DNA of 64,000 nt, taken from positions 1 through 64,000 of the forward strand of contig NZ_BCUA01000002.1 of assembly GCF_001591045.1 (NCBI RefSeq), written 5' to 3'. The notes beneath the pieces were generated by a model, which saw only the letters and a program-made list of their open reading frames with translations, was not told the DNA's origin and did not search any database. Shown here one piece after another: positions 46,701-55,363 of this stretch (positions are counted from its first letter, which is position 1; each line of letters opens with the position of its first letter). The stretch is from Sphingopyxis granuli NBRC 100800 (GTDB lineage Bacteria; Pseudomonadota; Alphaproteobacteria; Sphingomonadales; Sphingomonadaceae). Position numbers and translations under genes: made by a program.

Positions 46701-46803
46701 TTGGGACCGGCGCCGGCGCGCGATTTGGAGCCTGCCGGGGTTGCTGCTCTACAAGCCGGAATGTCTGCGGCATGGCCGCCCTGAAATCGAGTGGAGGATG
46801 AAG

Positions 46804-47274
46804 ATGGCCGGAATCGAAACCCTTTCCTGGGAACCGCTGTTCGCGATGCGGCTGGATGTCGCCTATGACCGGGCTCAGCCCGTGGGTGGTGAGAACAAGC
46901 GGGGCATCTTCCCTGTCGTCGGCGGCACCTTCGAAGGGCCCAGAATGCGAGGCCGCGTCCTCGACGGGGGTGCCGACTGGGTATCCTGGCGCAGCGACGG
47001 AACGATGCTGATCGACGTGCGCACCGCCCTGGAGACCGACGATGGCGCGCTGATCTCGATGCAATATACCGGGCTGTCGACACCGACCTCGCCGGAAGCC
47101 GCCGCGCGCTTCGCCCGCCGCGAACCCGGCCCTTATGAAGACCTCTATCTGCACACGACGCCGCGGTTCGAAACCGCGCATGAAAAATATGAATGGCTGA
47201 ACCGCGTGATCACCGTATCGAACGGTATGCGCACCGACGACGGCCCGCTGTATCACGTCTTCGCCATCAAATGA
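46804..47274 (+). CDS. DUF3237 family protein
   Basis: This 156-residue protein belongs to the small beta-barrel DUF3237 group. Seen are FPVVGGTFEGPRMRGRVLDGGADW, LIDVRTALETDDGALISMQYTG and LNRVITVSNGMRTDDGPLYHVF, the typical order of strands. The family has no settled reaction but recurs in aromatic and steroid catabolic clusters. ATG 46804 has GGAGG six bases upstream; ATG 46798 is in frame. It heads a plus-strand run DUF3237-SDR-NTF2-YeiH. Confidence 0.88.
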   Translation: MAGIETLSWEPLFAMRLDVAYDRAQPVGGENKRGIFPVVGGTFEGPRMRGRVLDGGADWVSWRSDGTMLIDVRTALETDDGALISMQYTGLSTPTSPEAAARFARREPGPYEDLYLHTTPRFETAHEKYEWLNRVITVSNGMRTDDGPLYHVFAIK

Positions 47275-47347
47275 GCCCGGCGGCGCACGGCGCTGCCACA
47301 TTTTTCCGGTCCGTCCGCAGGCGGCCGAAGCAGAGAGGACATCGACC

Positions 47348-48286
47348 ATGGAACAAGTGGAGGGGAAGGTCGCCTTCATCACCGGCGGCGCCAGCGGCAT
47401 CGGCTTCGGCATGGCGCAGGCCTTCGGCGAAGCGGGAATGAAGCTGGTCATCGCCGACGTCCATGCCGAGCGGCGGGAGACGGCGGTCGGCGCCTTGTCG
47501 GAAAGTGGTTTCGCCTGTCATGGCGTCGACCTCGACGTGCGCTCTGCGGCGTCATGGAAAGCCGCGGCCGACGATGCCGAAGCCCGGTTCGGGGCAGTCG
47601 ACATCCTCTGCAACAATGCCGGCGTCGGGCAGGGACGACGGACCGACGGAACGCGCCTGCTGCTGGAAGCAACCGACGAAGAGCTTTTCCGGCTTGTCTT
47701 CGACATCAACGTCATGGGGCCGTTTCTGGGCGTCCGCACGATGGTTCCGCGCATCGTCGCACGCGGGGCGGCGGGACATATCGTTAATACGGGATCGATG
47801 GCGGGACTGATCGCCCCGCCCGGCCTCGCGACCTACAGTGCCTCCAAATATGCGGTGACGGCGCTGTCCGAATCGCTGCGTGCAGAGCTTGCGGCTCGCA
47901 ATATCGGCGTTTCGCTTCTATGTCCCGGCGGCGTCCAGAGCAGCCTCGACACCACGTCCGCCGAGCGCCGCAACGAGCAATTGGGCTCCGGCTTCGATCG
48001 AGAGGCAGGTTTTCTGTCGAACCGGCCGATCAACCCGGAGATGATGGAGCCGGTCTCGGTCGGTCGTCGCGTTCTGCGCGCCATTCGCGACAATGATTTC
48101 TACATCTTCTCGCATCCCGAATATGCCGGCCTCATCGAAGAACGCTATGCGGCGATAAGGCACGACATCGGGTCGTCGGCCCAGGACGGGTACGTCGACC
48201 CCGACTGGCTGCTCGCCGCTTCGCGCAACCCCGCCTATTCCGAGGATGGCCGCGGCGACGCGACTGCTGGTCTTTCTGCCCGCTAG
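47348..48286 (+). CDS. SDR-family dehydrogenase, extended C-terminus
   Basis: This 312-residue classical SDR shows TGGASGIG (about residues 12-19), NNAGVGQG, catalytic Ser in VNTGSMAGLIA and Tyr-Lys in YSASKYAV. It is about 50 residues longer than a standard SDR; the tail (EERYAAIRHDIGSSAQDGYV) has no recognised motif. The ribosome site AGAGGAC precedes the ATG. It probably handles an alcohol/ketone pair in the same pathway as the DUF3237 and NTF2-like neighbours. Confidence 0.92.
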   Translation: MEQVEGKVAFITGGASGIGFGMAQAFGEAGMKLVIADVHAERRETAVGALSESGFACHGVDLDVRSAASWKAAADDAEARFGAVDILCNNAGVGQGRRTDGTRLLLEATDEELFRLVFDINVMGPFLGVRTMVPRIVARGAAGHIVNTGSMAGLIAPPGLATYSASKYAVTALSESLRAELAARNIGVSLLCPGGVQSSLDTTSAERRNEQLGSGFDREAGFLSNRPINPEMMEPVSVGRRVLRAIRDNDFYIFSHPEYAGLIEERYAAIRHDIGSSAQDGYVDPDWLLAASRNPAYSEDGRGDATAGLSAR

Positions 48287-48301
48287 AAGGTCGATTCACC
48301 G

Positions 48302-48751
48302 ATGAACGAACTCGACAAGATGCTCATCGAGCGCGAGTGCCATAGGCTGATGGTCGATTATAATATCTATAACGACACACTCGACATCGAGGCATTCCTG
48401 ACGCTGTGGACCGAGGATTGCGTCTTTTCGCGCGTGGTGCCCGAACCCGTATTCGAAGTGTCCGGCCATGCCGGTCTGCGCGCGGCGATGGATCAGATCA
48501 TCGTCCACTCCGACAGGCTGCGCCGGCATCTCCTCGTCAATCCCAGGATCACCGTCCATGGCCCCGACGATGCGGAAGGTTTCTGCATCGGCCTCGCGAT
48601 CTATGGCCCGGCGGGCGACCGTTCGCTTCCGGTTGCCATGGGGGGCGTCGAGCTTGTCGGCGAATATCGCGACCAATATCGACGCACATCCGAAGGATGG
48701 AAGATCGCGCGTCGGGAATTGACGCGCGTGATCGATCTGGACGCACGCTAG
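48302..48751 (+). CDS. NTF2-like (SnoaL-type) protein, copy 2
   Basis: This 149-residue protein has the same architecture as the gene at 38030: an N-terminal helix (MLIERECHRLMVDYNIYND), FLTLWTEDCVFSR, a middle helix HAGLRAAMDQIIVHS, and closing strands (YRDQYRRTSEGWKIARRELTR). The active-site Asp/His typical of scytalone dehydratase-like members cannot be assigned. It lies 15 bases after the SDR stop and is likely co-transcribed with it. Two equal-length paralogues in one island suggest two similar chemical steps or a heteromer. Confidence 0.88.
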   Translation: MNELDKMLIERECHRLMVDYNIYNDTLDIEAFLTLWTEDCVFSRVVPEPVFEVSGHAGLRAAMDQIIVHSDRLRRHLLVNPRITVHGPDDAEGFCIGLAIYGPAGDRSLPVAMGGVELVGEYRDQYRRTSEGWKIARRELTRVIDLDAR

Positions 48752-48829
48752 CGCCGCCGGTCCCCGCCGGCCGGCATGTCCCTTTCATCCGTTCAGGGCT
48801 TGCCATCGCCGCGGGCCACAGGAGATTCC

Positions 48830-49867
48830 ATGGCCGGATCCTCGCCCTATCCCATGGCATGCGACCTTTACGGCGACATCATCGACCGCCCCGATCACAC
48901 GTGGCGAAGCCTGTTGCCTGGGCTCGTCGTCGTCTGCATGGCGACGCTCGCGGCCGGATTCATCGCCGACCGTTATGCCATGCCGCTGACGCTGACGGCG
49001 TTGCTGACCGGCCTCGCGCTGAACTTCCTGTCCGCCGACGAGCGGCTCGACGCGGGGCTGGCCTTCGCATCGCAATATCTGCTCCGCGCCGGCATCGTCC
49101 TCGTCGGGCTCAAGATCACTTTCGGCCAGATCGCCGACCTGGGCCCAAGCGTTCTGATCGCGACGATGATCGTGATGGCGTTGGTGATGCTGGTCGCCGT
49201 AGGGATCAGCCGCCTGCTCGGCTTTGGCAACAGCTTCGGGGTCCTCGCCGGGGGCGCGGTCGGAATCTGCGGCGCATCGGCGGCGATGGCGATCGCATCC
49301 ACCCTTGGCGAACGGCGGATCAGCCAGGCGCAGCTCACACTGGTGCTGGTGGGGGTGTCGGGCATGAGCGCCATCGCGATGATCGCCTATCCCATCCTGC
49401 TGCACAAACTTTCGTTCAGCGACATCGACGCCGGTTTCGTGCTCGGCGCCGCCATCCACGACGTCTCGCAAGCGATCGGAGCGGGCTATTCCTTCTCCGA
49501 CGCGGCCGGACAGACGGCGGCGATCGTCAAATTGACGAGAGTGACGTTGCTCGCTCCGGTGCTGGCGATCATCGCCCTCTGTTTCCGGACGGAGGAGACC
49601 GGCCGGCGGCATCCCGGCGTCCCGCTTTTCGTGGTGGGCTTTTTCGTCATGGCCGGGATCAACTCGCTGGGAATCGTCCCCGGGTTCGTGGGAGCGCAGG
49701 CCGATCGTCTGGCCGCGGCCCTGCTGGCGGCGGCCGTGACGGCAACGGCGGTTCGCTCTCCGCTCCGGCAGTTGACCGGGGGCGGCGGCAGGCAACTGGT
49801 CATCGTCGGTGCTGCGACGCTGACGGCCTTGGCGGCCACACTCGTCGCAGTCCGTCTGGGAGTCTGA
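48830..49867 (+). CDS. YeiH/UPF0324-type putative sulfate/sulfite exporter
   Basis: This 345-residue integral membrane protein has about ten transmembrane helices and the family's Gly-rich central segment (LLGFGNSFGVLAGGAVGICGASAAMAIAS, in two short runs). AAIHDVSQAIGAGY is also typical. YeiH-like proteins are linked by genome context and some experiments to export of sulfite/sulfate from organosulfur breakdown. The start ATG 48830 follows AGGAGA. Next door are a glutathione transferase, a thiol dioxygenase and a rhodanese, which strengthens the sulfur link. Confidence 0.88.
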   Translation: MAGSSPYPMACDLYGDIIDRPDHTWRSLLPGLVVVCMATLAAGFIADRYAMPLTLTALLTGLALNFLSADERLDAGLAFASQYLLRAGIVLVGLKITFGQIADLGPSVLIATMIVMALVMLVAVGISRLLGFGNSFGVLAGGAVGICGASAAMAIASTLGERRISQAQLTLVLVGVSGMSAIAMIAYPILLHKLSFSDIDAGFVLGAAIHDVSQAIGAGYSFSDAAGQTAAIVKLTRVTLLAPVLAIIALCFRTEETGRRHPGVPLFVVGFFVMAGINSLGIVPGFVGAQADRLAAALLAAAVTATAVRSPLRQLTGGGGRQLVIVGAATLTALAATLVAVRLGV

Positions 49868-49900
49868 CCGGCGCCGCCGGTCGCGCCCCCTCCCTCTTTA

Positions 49901-50506
49901 TCAGCGATCGAGGGCGCGCCGCACGGCTGCGCGGTCCATCAGGCGCTCATAATGTGCGCCGCAATTGCGCGGCAATCGGCCGTCCAGCCGATTGACCATC
50001 CACCATTCGGCATAGAAGAGCGCCGCGTCGGCGATCGAGAATGATCCGGCGACGAACGGCCGATCTTCCAGCGCCCCGTCGAACAGGTCGAAACCCGAAC
50101 GAAAAATCTCGAGCCCCCTCTCTTTCACTTGTTCGGCTTGATCCCGATCCGGACAGAAATTCTCGGGCCGGACGATCCGCGAGAAGCCCTGCATATGCAT
50201 GGTCGAAACGACATATTCGACGGCTTCGAGAACACGAGCCAGACCCAGAGGATCGGCAGGCAGCAGTTGCCGTTCCGGTTTCAGGGCCGCGAGATAGGAA
50301 GCGATGGCCGGCCATTCGGTGATGAGCTGACCGTCGTCGCGGATCAGCGCGGGCACCTTGCCCTTCGGATTGATCGCCAGGAATTCCGGCGTTCGCTGCT
50401 CACCGCCGGGCAGATCGACATAACGAACCTCGCAATCGATCCCCAATTCCTCGATCAGCACGAGGATTCCGAGCGAACAGCTTCCTTTTGCGTGATGAAG
50501 AATCAT
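49901..50506 (-). CDS. Beta-class-like glutathione S-transferase
   Basis: This 201-residue GST has a thioredoxin-like N-terminal domain with Cys10 in HAKGSCSLG, the position used by beta-class enzymes. The cis-Pro segment is NPKGKVPALIRDDG and the glutathione-binding motif LITEWPAIASYLA. The C-terminal helical domain contains FVAGSFSIADAALFYAEWW. Beta-class GSTs work by thiol exchange with glutathione and could release or reduce mixed disulfides. The gene converges with YeiH and is divergent from the thiol dioxygenase. Confidence 0.92.
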   Translation of the reverse strand: MILHHAKGSCSLGILVLIEELGIDCEVRYVDLPGGEQRTPEFLAINPKGKVPALIRDDGQLITEWPAIASYLAALKPERQLLPADPLGLARVLEAVEYVVSTMHMQGFSRIVRPENFCPDRDQAEQVKERGLEIFRSGFDLFDGALEDRPFVAGSFSIADAALFYAEWWMVNRLDGRLPRNCGAHYERLMDRAAVRRALDR

Positions 50507-50670
50507 GACCCTATTTTCCTTTTCGATGAATTTCGCGCAGGCACACCGCCGGATCAGCCCCGGCGCTGCAACGGAACTTGCCCGTCTGCGATCCAAATCA
50601 CGCATGAAATAAGCCGGCCGCGCGGCCGCGCGGCGGGCATTGGCATTTCCGCTGCGCTATCGGTCGATGG

Positions 50671-51255
50671 ATGAACGCGGCCCTTCCCATCGCGCGCTGG
50701 AACCGATTCATCGCCCGATTCACCGAGGCGGTCGACGGGTGGAATCGGCGGCCCGATCTCGATCGGGGCGCCAGCCTCTTGTCCGACCTTGTGGCGCGTG
50801 ACGATTGGCTGCCGGCGCCCTTCGCGCTCCCCGATTCACGAAGCTACCGGCAATATCTGCTGCATCTCGATCCACGGGCGCGCTTCAGCGTCGTCAGTTT
50901 CGTTTGGGCGGCCGGCCAGTCGACGCCGATCCACGATCATTGCACATGGGGGCTCGTGGGCATGCTTCGCGGGCGGGAAGCCTCACAAGGCTTCCATCGA
51001 CGGCAGGGATCGCTCGTTGCCGGCGACACGCAGATACTGCATCCGGGAGACGTCGCGGTTCTCGACCCCGAAACCGGTGATATTCACAGGGTCAGCAATG
51101 CCGCGGAAACCGCATCGGTCAGCATCCATGTGTATGGCGGCGACATCGGCCGCATCGAACGCCACATCTACACCATCGACGGGCAGCGACGGAGCTTCGT
51201 CTCGGACTATTCCACGACGCACGTTCCCGACGACTGGCCGGGGAGCCTGCCGTAA
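50671..51255 (+). CDS. Cysteine dioxygenase-type thiol dioxygenase
   Basis: This 194-residue cupin binds Fe(II) through three His: His88 and His90 in PIHDHCTWG and His139 in DIHRVSNAAE. It would oxidise a thiol to its sulfinate with O2. The RQYLLHLD segment before the first cupin motif and the length fit the bacterial cysteine/3-mercaptopropionate dioxygenase group; which thiol is used cannot be told. Cys91 sits directly beside the iron site. The stop TAA overlaps the next ATG (TAATG), so it is coupled to the four-domain rhodanese. Confidence 0.92.
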   Translation: MNAALPIARWNRFIARFTEAVDGWNRRPDLDRGASLLSDLVARDDWLPAPFALPDSRSYRQYLLHLDPRARFSVVSFVWAAGQSTPIHDHCTWGLVGMLRGREASQGFHRRQGSLVAGDTQILHPGDVAVLDPETGDIHRVSNAAETASVSIHVYGGDIGRIERHIYTIDGQRRSFVSDYSTTHVPDDWPGSLP

Positions 51256-52826
51256 TGAAATTCACGACGCCCGAAGCGATCCGTCTCGCACTGCTGTCGC
51301 GCCGGGAGATCGCTTTGTTCGACCTTCGCGGAGAGGCAGCGTTCGCGACCGGCCATCCCCTGTTCGCCGCCAACCTGCCTCTGGGCCATCTCGAACAGCG
51401 CATCCTCCTCCTCGTGCCGCGCAAGGAAACACCGGTCGTCGTCTATGATGACGGCGAAGGATATGCGGTCCCGGCTTTCGATCGTCTGACGGCGATCGGC
51501 TATACCGATGTTTCGGTCATGGAGGGCGAGCTCGCCGCATGGAAGGGCGCCGGCTATGAATTGTTCGAAGATGTCAATTCGGCCAGCAAGGCCTTCGGGG
51601 AACTGGTCGAGGCCCGCCGCCATACCCCGTCGGTCTCCCCGCAGGACGCTAGCGCCCTGATCGAGAGCGACGCGGACCTCGTCGTTCTGGATGTGCGCCG
51701 CTTCGACGAATATCAGCGGATGAGCATTCCGCATGGAATCAGCGTTCCGGGTGCCGAACTCGTGCTGCGCGCGCGGACGATCGCGCCCGACCCGGCAACG
51801 ACGATCATCGTCAATTGCGCGGGCCGCACGCGCGGCCTGATCGGGACGCAGTCGCTGATCAACGCAGGGTTGCCGAACAGGGTGATGGCGCTTCGCAACG
51901 GCACGATCGGATGGACGCTGGCGGGGCAGGAACTGGATCGCGGTCGGACCGAAAGTTTCCCCGACGTCGGCAAGAAGGAGCGCGAAGATGCCCGGTCGGC
52001 GGCACGAGCCGTGTCCTACCGCGCCGGGGTGAAGCGCCTGTCCCCCCAGCAGCTCGAAGCGCTGAAGGACGATCGGTCGCGAACGCTCTATCTGTTCGAC
52101 GTGCGAACCGCGGAGGAATATCGGAAAGGCCATATCGACGGGTTCGTCAACATCGCCGGCGGGCAGCTAGTGCAGGAGACCGACATGTATGCGCCGGTGC
52201 GCGGCGCCCGCATCGTCCTGGCCGACGACATCGGCCCGCGCGCCGACATGTCCGCCTCTTGGCTCGCGCAGATGGGCTGGGATGCCTATGTGCTCGAAGG
52301 CGGCTTTGACGGCGAATTGGCGACCGGCGAATATGAAGCCCCACGCCCGCCCGCGCCCGAAGCACCGGCGATCACCGCGGCCGAACTGCACGACATGGCT
52401 GGCGATGCCGCGTGCGGTGTCGTCGATGTATCGCTCAGCACATCCTATTCGGAAGGGCATATTCCCGACGCCATGTTCGCGATGCGCAGTCGCCTGCCCG
52501 ATGCGGTTGCGGTTCTCGACAGGTTCGGACGGATCGTCGTGACAAGCGAAGACGGCTATACGGCGCGCTTCGCGGCCATCGAATTGCAGCCGCTGGTGAA
52601 TGCCGAGGTCCTCGCCCTCGACGGCGGCAATGGGGCCTGGCGCAGCCAGGGGCTGGCATGGGTCGCCGGAGCCGGTCAACGGCTTACCGCGGCAGACGAT
52701 CGCTATCGACGACCCTATGAAGGCACCGACAATCCGGTCGAAGCGATGCAGGCCTATCTCGATTGGGAATTCGGGCTGGTGGCCCAGCTGGAGCGCGACG
52801 GCACGCACGGCTTCTTCGTCATCTGA
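51255..52826 (+). CDS. Four-domain rhodanese-like protein
   Basis: This 523-residue cytoplasmic protein consists of four rhodanese domains, at about residues 1-105, 120-225, 260-365 and 375-480, plus a C-terminal tail. Only domain 2 keeps the catalytic Cys (Cys188 in NCAGRTRG). Domain 1 has YDDGEGY, domain 3 LADDIGP and domain 4 VTSEDGY at that place. It would move sulfane sulfur or hold persulfides; the inactive domains probably position it. Coupling to the thiol dioxygenase suggests handling of sulfur released from a thiol. Confidence 0.92.
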   Translation: MKFTTPEAIRLALLSRREIALFDLRGEAAFATGHPLFAANLPLGHLEQRILLLVPRKETPVVVYDDGEGYAVPAFDRLTAIGYTDVSVMEGELAAWKGAGYELFEDVNSASKAFGELVEARRHTPSVSPQDASALIESDADLVVLDVRRFDEYQRMSIPHGISVPGAELVLRARTIAPDPATTIIVNCAGRTRGLIGTQSLINAGLPNRVMALRNGTIGWTLAGQELDRGRTESFPDVGKKEREDARSAARAVSYRAGVKRLSPQQLEALKDDRSRTLYLFDVRTAEEYRKGHIDGFVNIAGGQLVQETDMYAPVRGARIVLADDIGPRADMSASWLAQMGWDAYVLEGGFDGELATGEYEAPRPPAPEAPAITAAELHDMAGDAACGVVDVSLSTSYSEGHIPDAMFAMRSRLPDAVAVLDRFGRIVVTSEDGYTARFAAIELQPLVNAEVLALDGGNGAWRSQGLAWVAGAGQRLTAADDRYRRPYEGTDNPVEAMQAYLDWEFGLVAQLERDGTHGFFVI

Positions 52827-52836
52827 ACATGCGACT

Positions 52837-52853
52837 GCCGGGCCGATCCCGGC
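52837..52853. terminator. Small hairpin between convergent rhodanese and acyl-CoA dehydrogenase genes
   Basis: A 6-bp stem GCCGGG/CCCGGC with a 5-base loop lies 10 bases after the rhodanese stop and 21 beyond the convergent dehydrogenase stop. It is weak and may only assist termination. Confidence 0.35.
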
Positions 52854-52874
52854 TGCCCGCCAGAATCGCCGCGC

Positions 52875-53990
52875 CTACCGGAACGAGGCGTCGGCGAAGC
52901 GGGCCTTGTGGAAGGATGCATCTCCGAAGGCCAGTTCCAGCATCATCTGGCGTCGCAGGTGATGGCTGACCACCAGTTCCTCGCTCGTTCCGACACCCCC
53001 GTGCAGCTGGACGGCCTGCTGGGTGACGGCGATGCCGCACTGGGCCACGCGGACCTTTGCCGCCGCCACCAGCGCCGCATCCGATGCCGTTTGCGTATAT
53101 TGGGCCGTGGCGACCATCGTCAGGGCGCGCGCCTCCTCGCAGGCGAGGCTCATGTCGACCAGCTTGTGCTGCACCGCCTGGAATGTTCCGATCGGCGCGC
53201 CGAACTGCTGGCGCGTCCGGACATAGTCCAGCGTCGCCGCAAGAGAGGCTTCCATCGAACCGACCGATTCCGCCAGCACGGCGAGAATGGCGCGATCCAT
53301 CGCCAGATCGATCCGATCGGCCGCCTCCCCCATTTTTCCAACCGGGGTGGCGGAGACTTCGCGGAGCACGAGCGAGGCATGCCGATGCCCGTCGACCGAC
53401 CGGAATCGCCGGACGTCCAGTCCGTCCGCATCGCAGGGCACGAGAAAGAGGCCGATGCCGTCCCGGCTGCCGGCGCTTCCCGACGTGCGCGCCGAAACGA
53501 GAAACCAGTCGGCGTCGGCCCCATCCTCGACATGGATCTTCGTGCCGGACAAACGAACGCCGCCACCGTTGGCGAGCGCTTCGGTGCGGATCGAGGCGGG
53601 GTCGAACCCGCTATCCTCGATCAACGCGGCGGCGATGCGGATCGCACCGGCGCCGAGTTGTTCGAGCAATACCGCGCAATGTTCGCCGCCGCCGCGCATC
53701 AGCGCCGGCGCAAGGACACAATGGCTGGCATAGGCATCGGTCATCAGGTGCCGGCCGATGCCTTCCATGATCGCCATGACCTCGACCGGCCCGCCGCCCA
53801 GTCCGCCCTCGCTCTCGGAAATCGGCAGCGCCAGCCATCCGAGTTCGGCCATCTTCGCCCAGCGGCGGCGACCGCCCGCGGGGCCTTCGGCCAGGCGCTT
53901 CAGGCGGTCGGCGGCATTCCATTCCTCTTCGCCGAAACGCTCGACGCTGTCGCGCAGCATCTGCTGCTCGTCATTATAGGCGAACTGCAT
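52875..53990 (-). CDS. Acyl-CoA dehydrogenase, small subunit type (pair 1)
   Basis: This 371-residue flavoprotein of the acyl-CoA dehydrogenase superfamily begins MQFAYNDEQQMLRDSVERFG and has the C-terminal helical domain with RTRQQFGAPIGTFQAVQHKL and QLHGGVGTSEEL. No Glu is seen at the MCAD catalytic position. The short length and degenerate middle strand domain fit one chain of the FadE-type alpha2beta2 dehydrogenases of steroid and side-chain degradation. The partner is the gene immediately upstream, 13 bases away. The start is ATG 53990 behind GGGGAGGGG. Confidence 0.9.
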   Translation of the reverse strand: MQFAYNDEQQMLRDSVERFGEEEWNAADRLKRLAEGPAGGRRRWAKMAELGWLALPISESEGGLGGGPVEVMAIMEGIGRHLMTDAYASHCVLAPALMRGGGEHCAVLLEQLGAGAIRIAAALIEDSGFDPASIRTEALANGGGVRLSGTKIHVEDGADADWFLVSARTSGSAGSRDGIGLFLVPCDADGLDVRRFRSVDGHRHASLVLREVSATPVGKMGEAADRIDLAMDRAILAVLAESVGSMEASLAATLDYVRTRQQFGAPIGTFQAVQHKLVDMSLACEEARALTMVATAQYTQTASDAALVAAAKVRVAQCGIAVTQQAVQLHGGVGTSEELVVSHHLRRQMMLELAFGDASFHKARFADASFR

Positions 53991-54003
53991 CGGCCCCTCC
54001 CCT

Positions 54004-55182
54004 TCAAAGCCCGAGCGCGCGGCGCGCGATGATGTTGCGCTGAATCTCGCTCGACCCACCATAGATGGTCGTGACACGCGAGAAGAGCGCGCCCTGAAGC
54101 GCCAGCGGCATGTCGTCGGACAGGCCGCCGCCATCGAGCGGTTCGAAATGCTGCGCTTGCGGTCCCAGCGCTTCGATCCACAGGGTCATCGCCTGCTGTA
54201 GCAACTCGGACCAGCGCAGCTTGACCATCGATCCACGCGGTCCCGAATCCGCACCCGCCGCCGCATCGGCCATCAGGCGCAAGACCATGGATTGCACTCC
54301 CAGCGCCTCGATCTCCACCTGCGCCAGCTTCGCACGAAAGCCGGGCTGTTCGATCAGCGGGCCCGTGGATGTCCGTCGCCGCGCGGCCGCGGCGCGCACG
54401 GCGCGCAGCGTCTGCGGCAGGAACATCGCGGTCGCAGCGGCGACCATCCGCTCGCGGTCGAGCAGAACCTTGCCGTAATTCCAGCCCATGCCCTCCTCGC
54501 CGACCAGGTTCGCGGCCGGAATGCGGACATCGTCGAGGAACACCTCGTTCGTGTGATGCTTTTCGTCGAGCGTACGGATCGGGCTGACTCGGATGCCGGG
54601 GGTATCCATGTCGACGAGCAGCAGCGAAATGCCCTGCTGCCGCCGCGTCTCGCTGGAGGTGCGCGCCAGCACGAACATGCGGGTCGAGACATGGGCATAG
54701 CTCGTCCACATCTTGTGGCCGTTCAGGATATAGGTATCGCCATCGCGTACCGCCCGCGTGCGCAGTGCCGCCAGATCCGATCCCGCGCCCGGCTCCGAAT
54801 AACCCTGACACCACCAATCCTCGCCGCTGATGATGCGCGGCAGATAGAAATCCTTCTGCGCCTGGCTGCCATAGGTGAAAATGATCGGCCCGATCAGTTC
54901 GAGCCCCTGGTGATATTGCGAAGGTGCATCGGCCGCCGAAGCTTCCGACCAGAATATGTGGAGCTGCTGCGGCGTCCAGCCGGTGCCGCCATATTCGGTC
55001 GGCCAGGTGGGCGCCCCCCAGCCGCGGTCGGCCAGGCAGCGTTGATAGGCGGTCAATGTTTCGGGCGGCAGCCGCAGTCCGGCGCGCACCGTCGTTTTCC
55101 ATGCGTCGGGAATGGTGTTCGCGAAAAAGGCGCGGACCTCCCGTTGGAATTCCCGGTCTTCGGGGGTCAGGGCCAGATTCAT
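54004..55182 (-). CDS. Acyl-CoA dehydrogenase, large subunit type (pair 1)
   Basis: This 392-residue acyl-CoA dehydrogenase has the FAD-contacting signature QGYSEPGAGSDLAALRTRA and GHKMWTSYAH, the helix GKVLLDRERMVAAA and the C-terminal IYGGSSEIQRNIIARRALG. It would form an alpha,beta-double bond in an acyl-CoA, handing electrons to ETF. It pairs with the small-subunit gene downstream. The start is ATG 55182 behind GGGAG. It is divergent from acyl-CoA synthetase 2, with an ATGTGATT site between. Confidence 0.94.
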   Translation of the reverse strand: MNLALTPEDREFQREVRAFFANTIPDAWKTTVRAGLRLPPETLTAYQRCLADRGWGAPTWPTEYGGTGWTPQQLHIFWSEASAADAPSQYHQGLELIGPIIFTYGSQAQKDFYLPRIISGEDWWCQGYSEPGAGSDLAALRTRAVRDGDTYILNGHKMWTSYAHVSTRMFVLARTSSETRRQQGISLLLVDMDTPGIRVSPIRTLDEKHHTNEVFLDDVRIPAANLVGEEGMGWNYGKVLLDRERMVAAATAMFLPQTLRAVRAAAARRRTSTGPLIEQPGFRAKLAQVEIEALGVQSMVLRLMADAAAGADSGPRGSMVKLRWSELLQQAMTLWIEALGPQAQHFEPLDGGGLSDDMPLALQGALFSRVTTIYGGSSEIQRNIIARRALGL

Positions 55183-55259
55183 CGGGCATCTCCCATCCTG
55201 CTTGGGGTGCCCATAGCCACGGCCGCCGCCGCCTGGCTCGCGGTCCGGCGACGACGGCG

Positions 55260-55279
55260 CCAATTTCGCAAATGTGATT
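55260..55279. promoter_or_regulatory. Candidate operator between dehydrogenase pair 1 and acyl-CoA synthetase 2
   Basis: CCAATTTCGCAAATGTGATT lies in the 181-base divergent region and matches the 46681 site in 17 of 20 positions. Both gene runs here are catabolic. The near-identity at two distant promoters is the strongest sequence evidence for a shared regulator. Confidence 0.65.
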
Positions 55280-55363
55280 GTCGGGGCACGCATCATGCCC
55301 TGCTTCGCTTGCGCGCCGGGGCACGCGATCAGGTCGCAGCCCAGCTTTGGAAGGAGAGAGACG

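Noticed and set aside
49867-49881. Short ACCGGC/GCCGGT inverted repeat after the YeiH gene
   Set aside because: A 6-bp stem with 3-base loop overlapping the stop codon is too weak to call a terminator in such GC-rich DNA.
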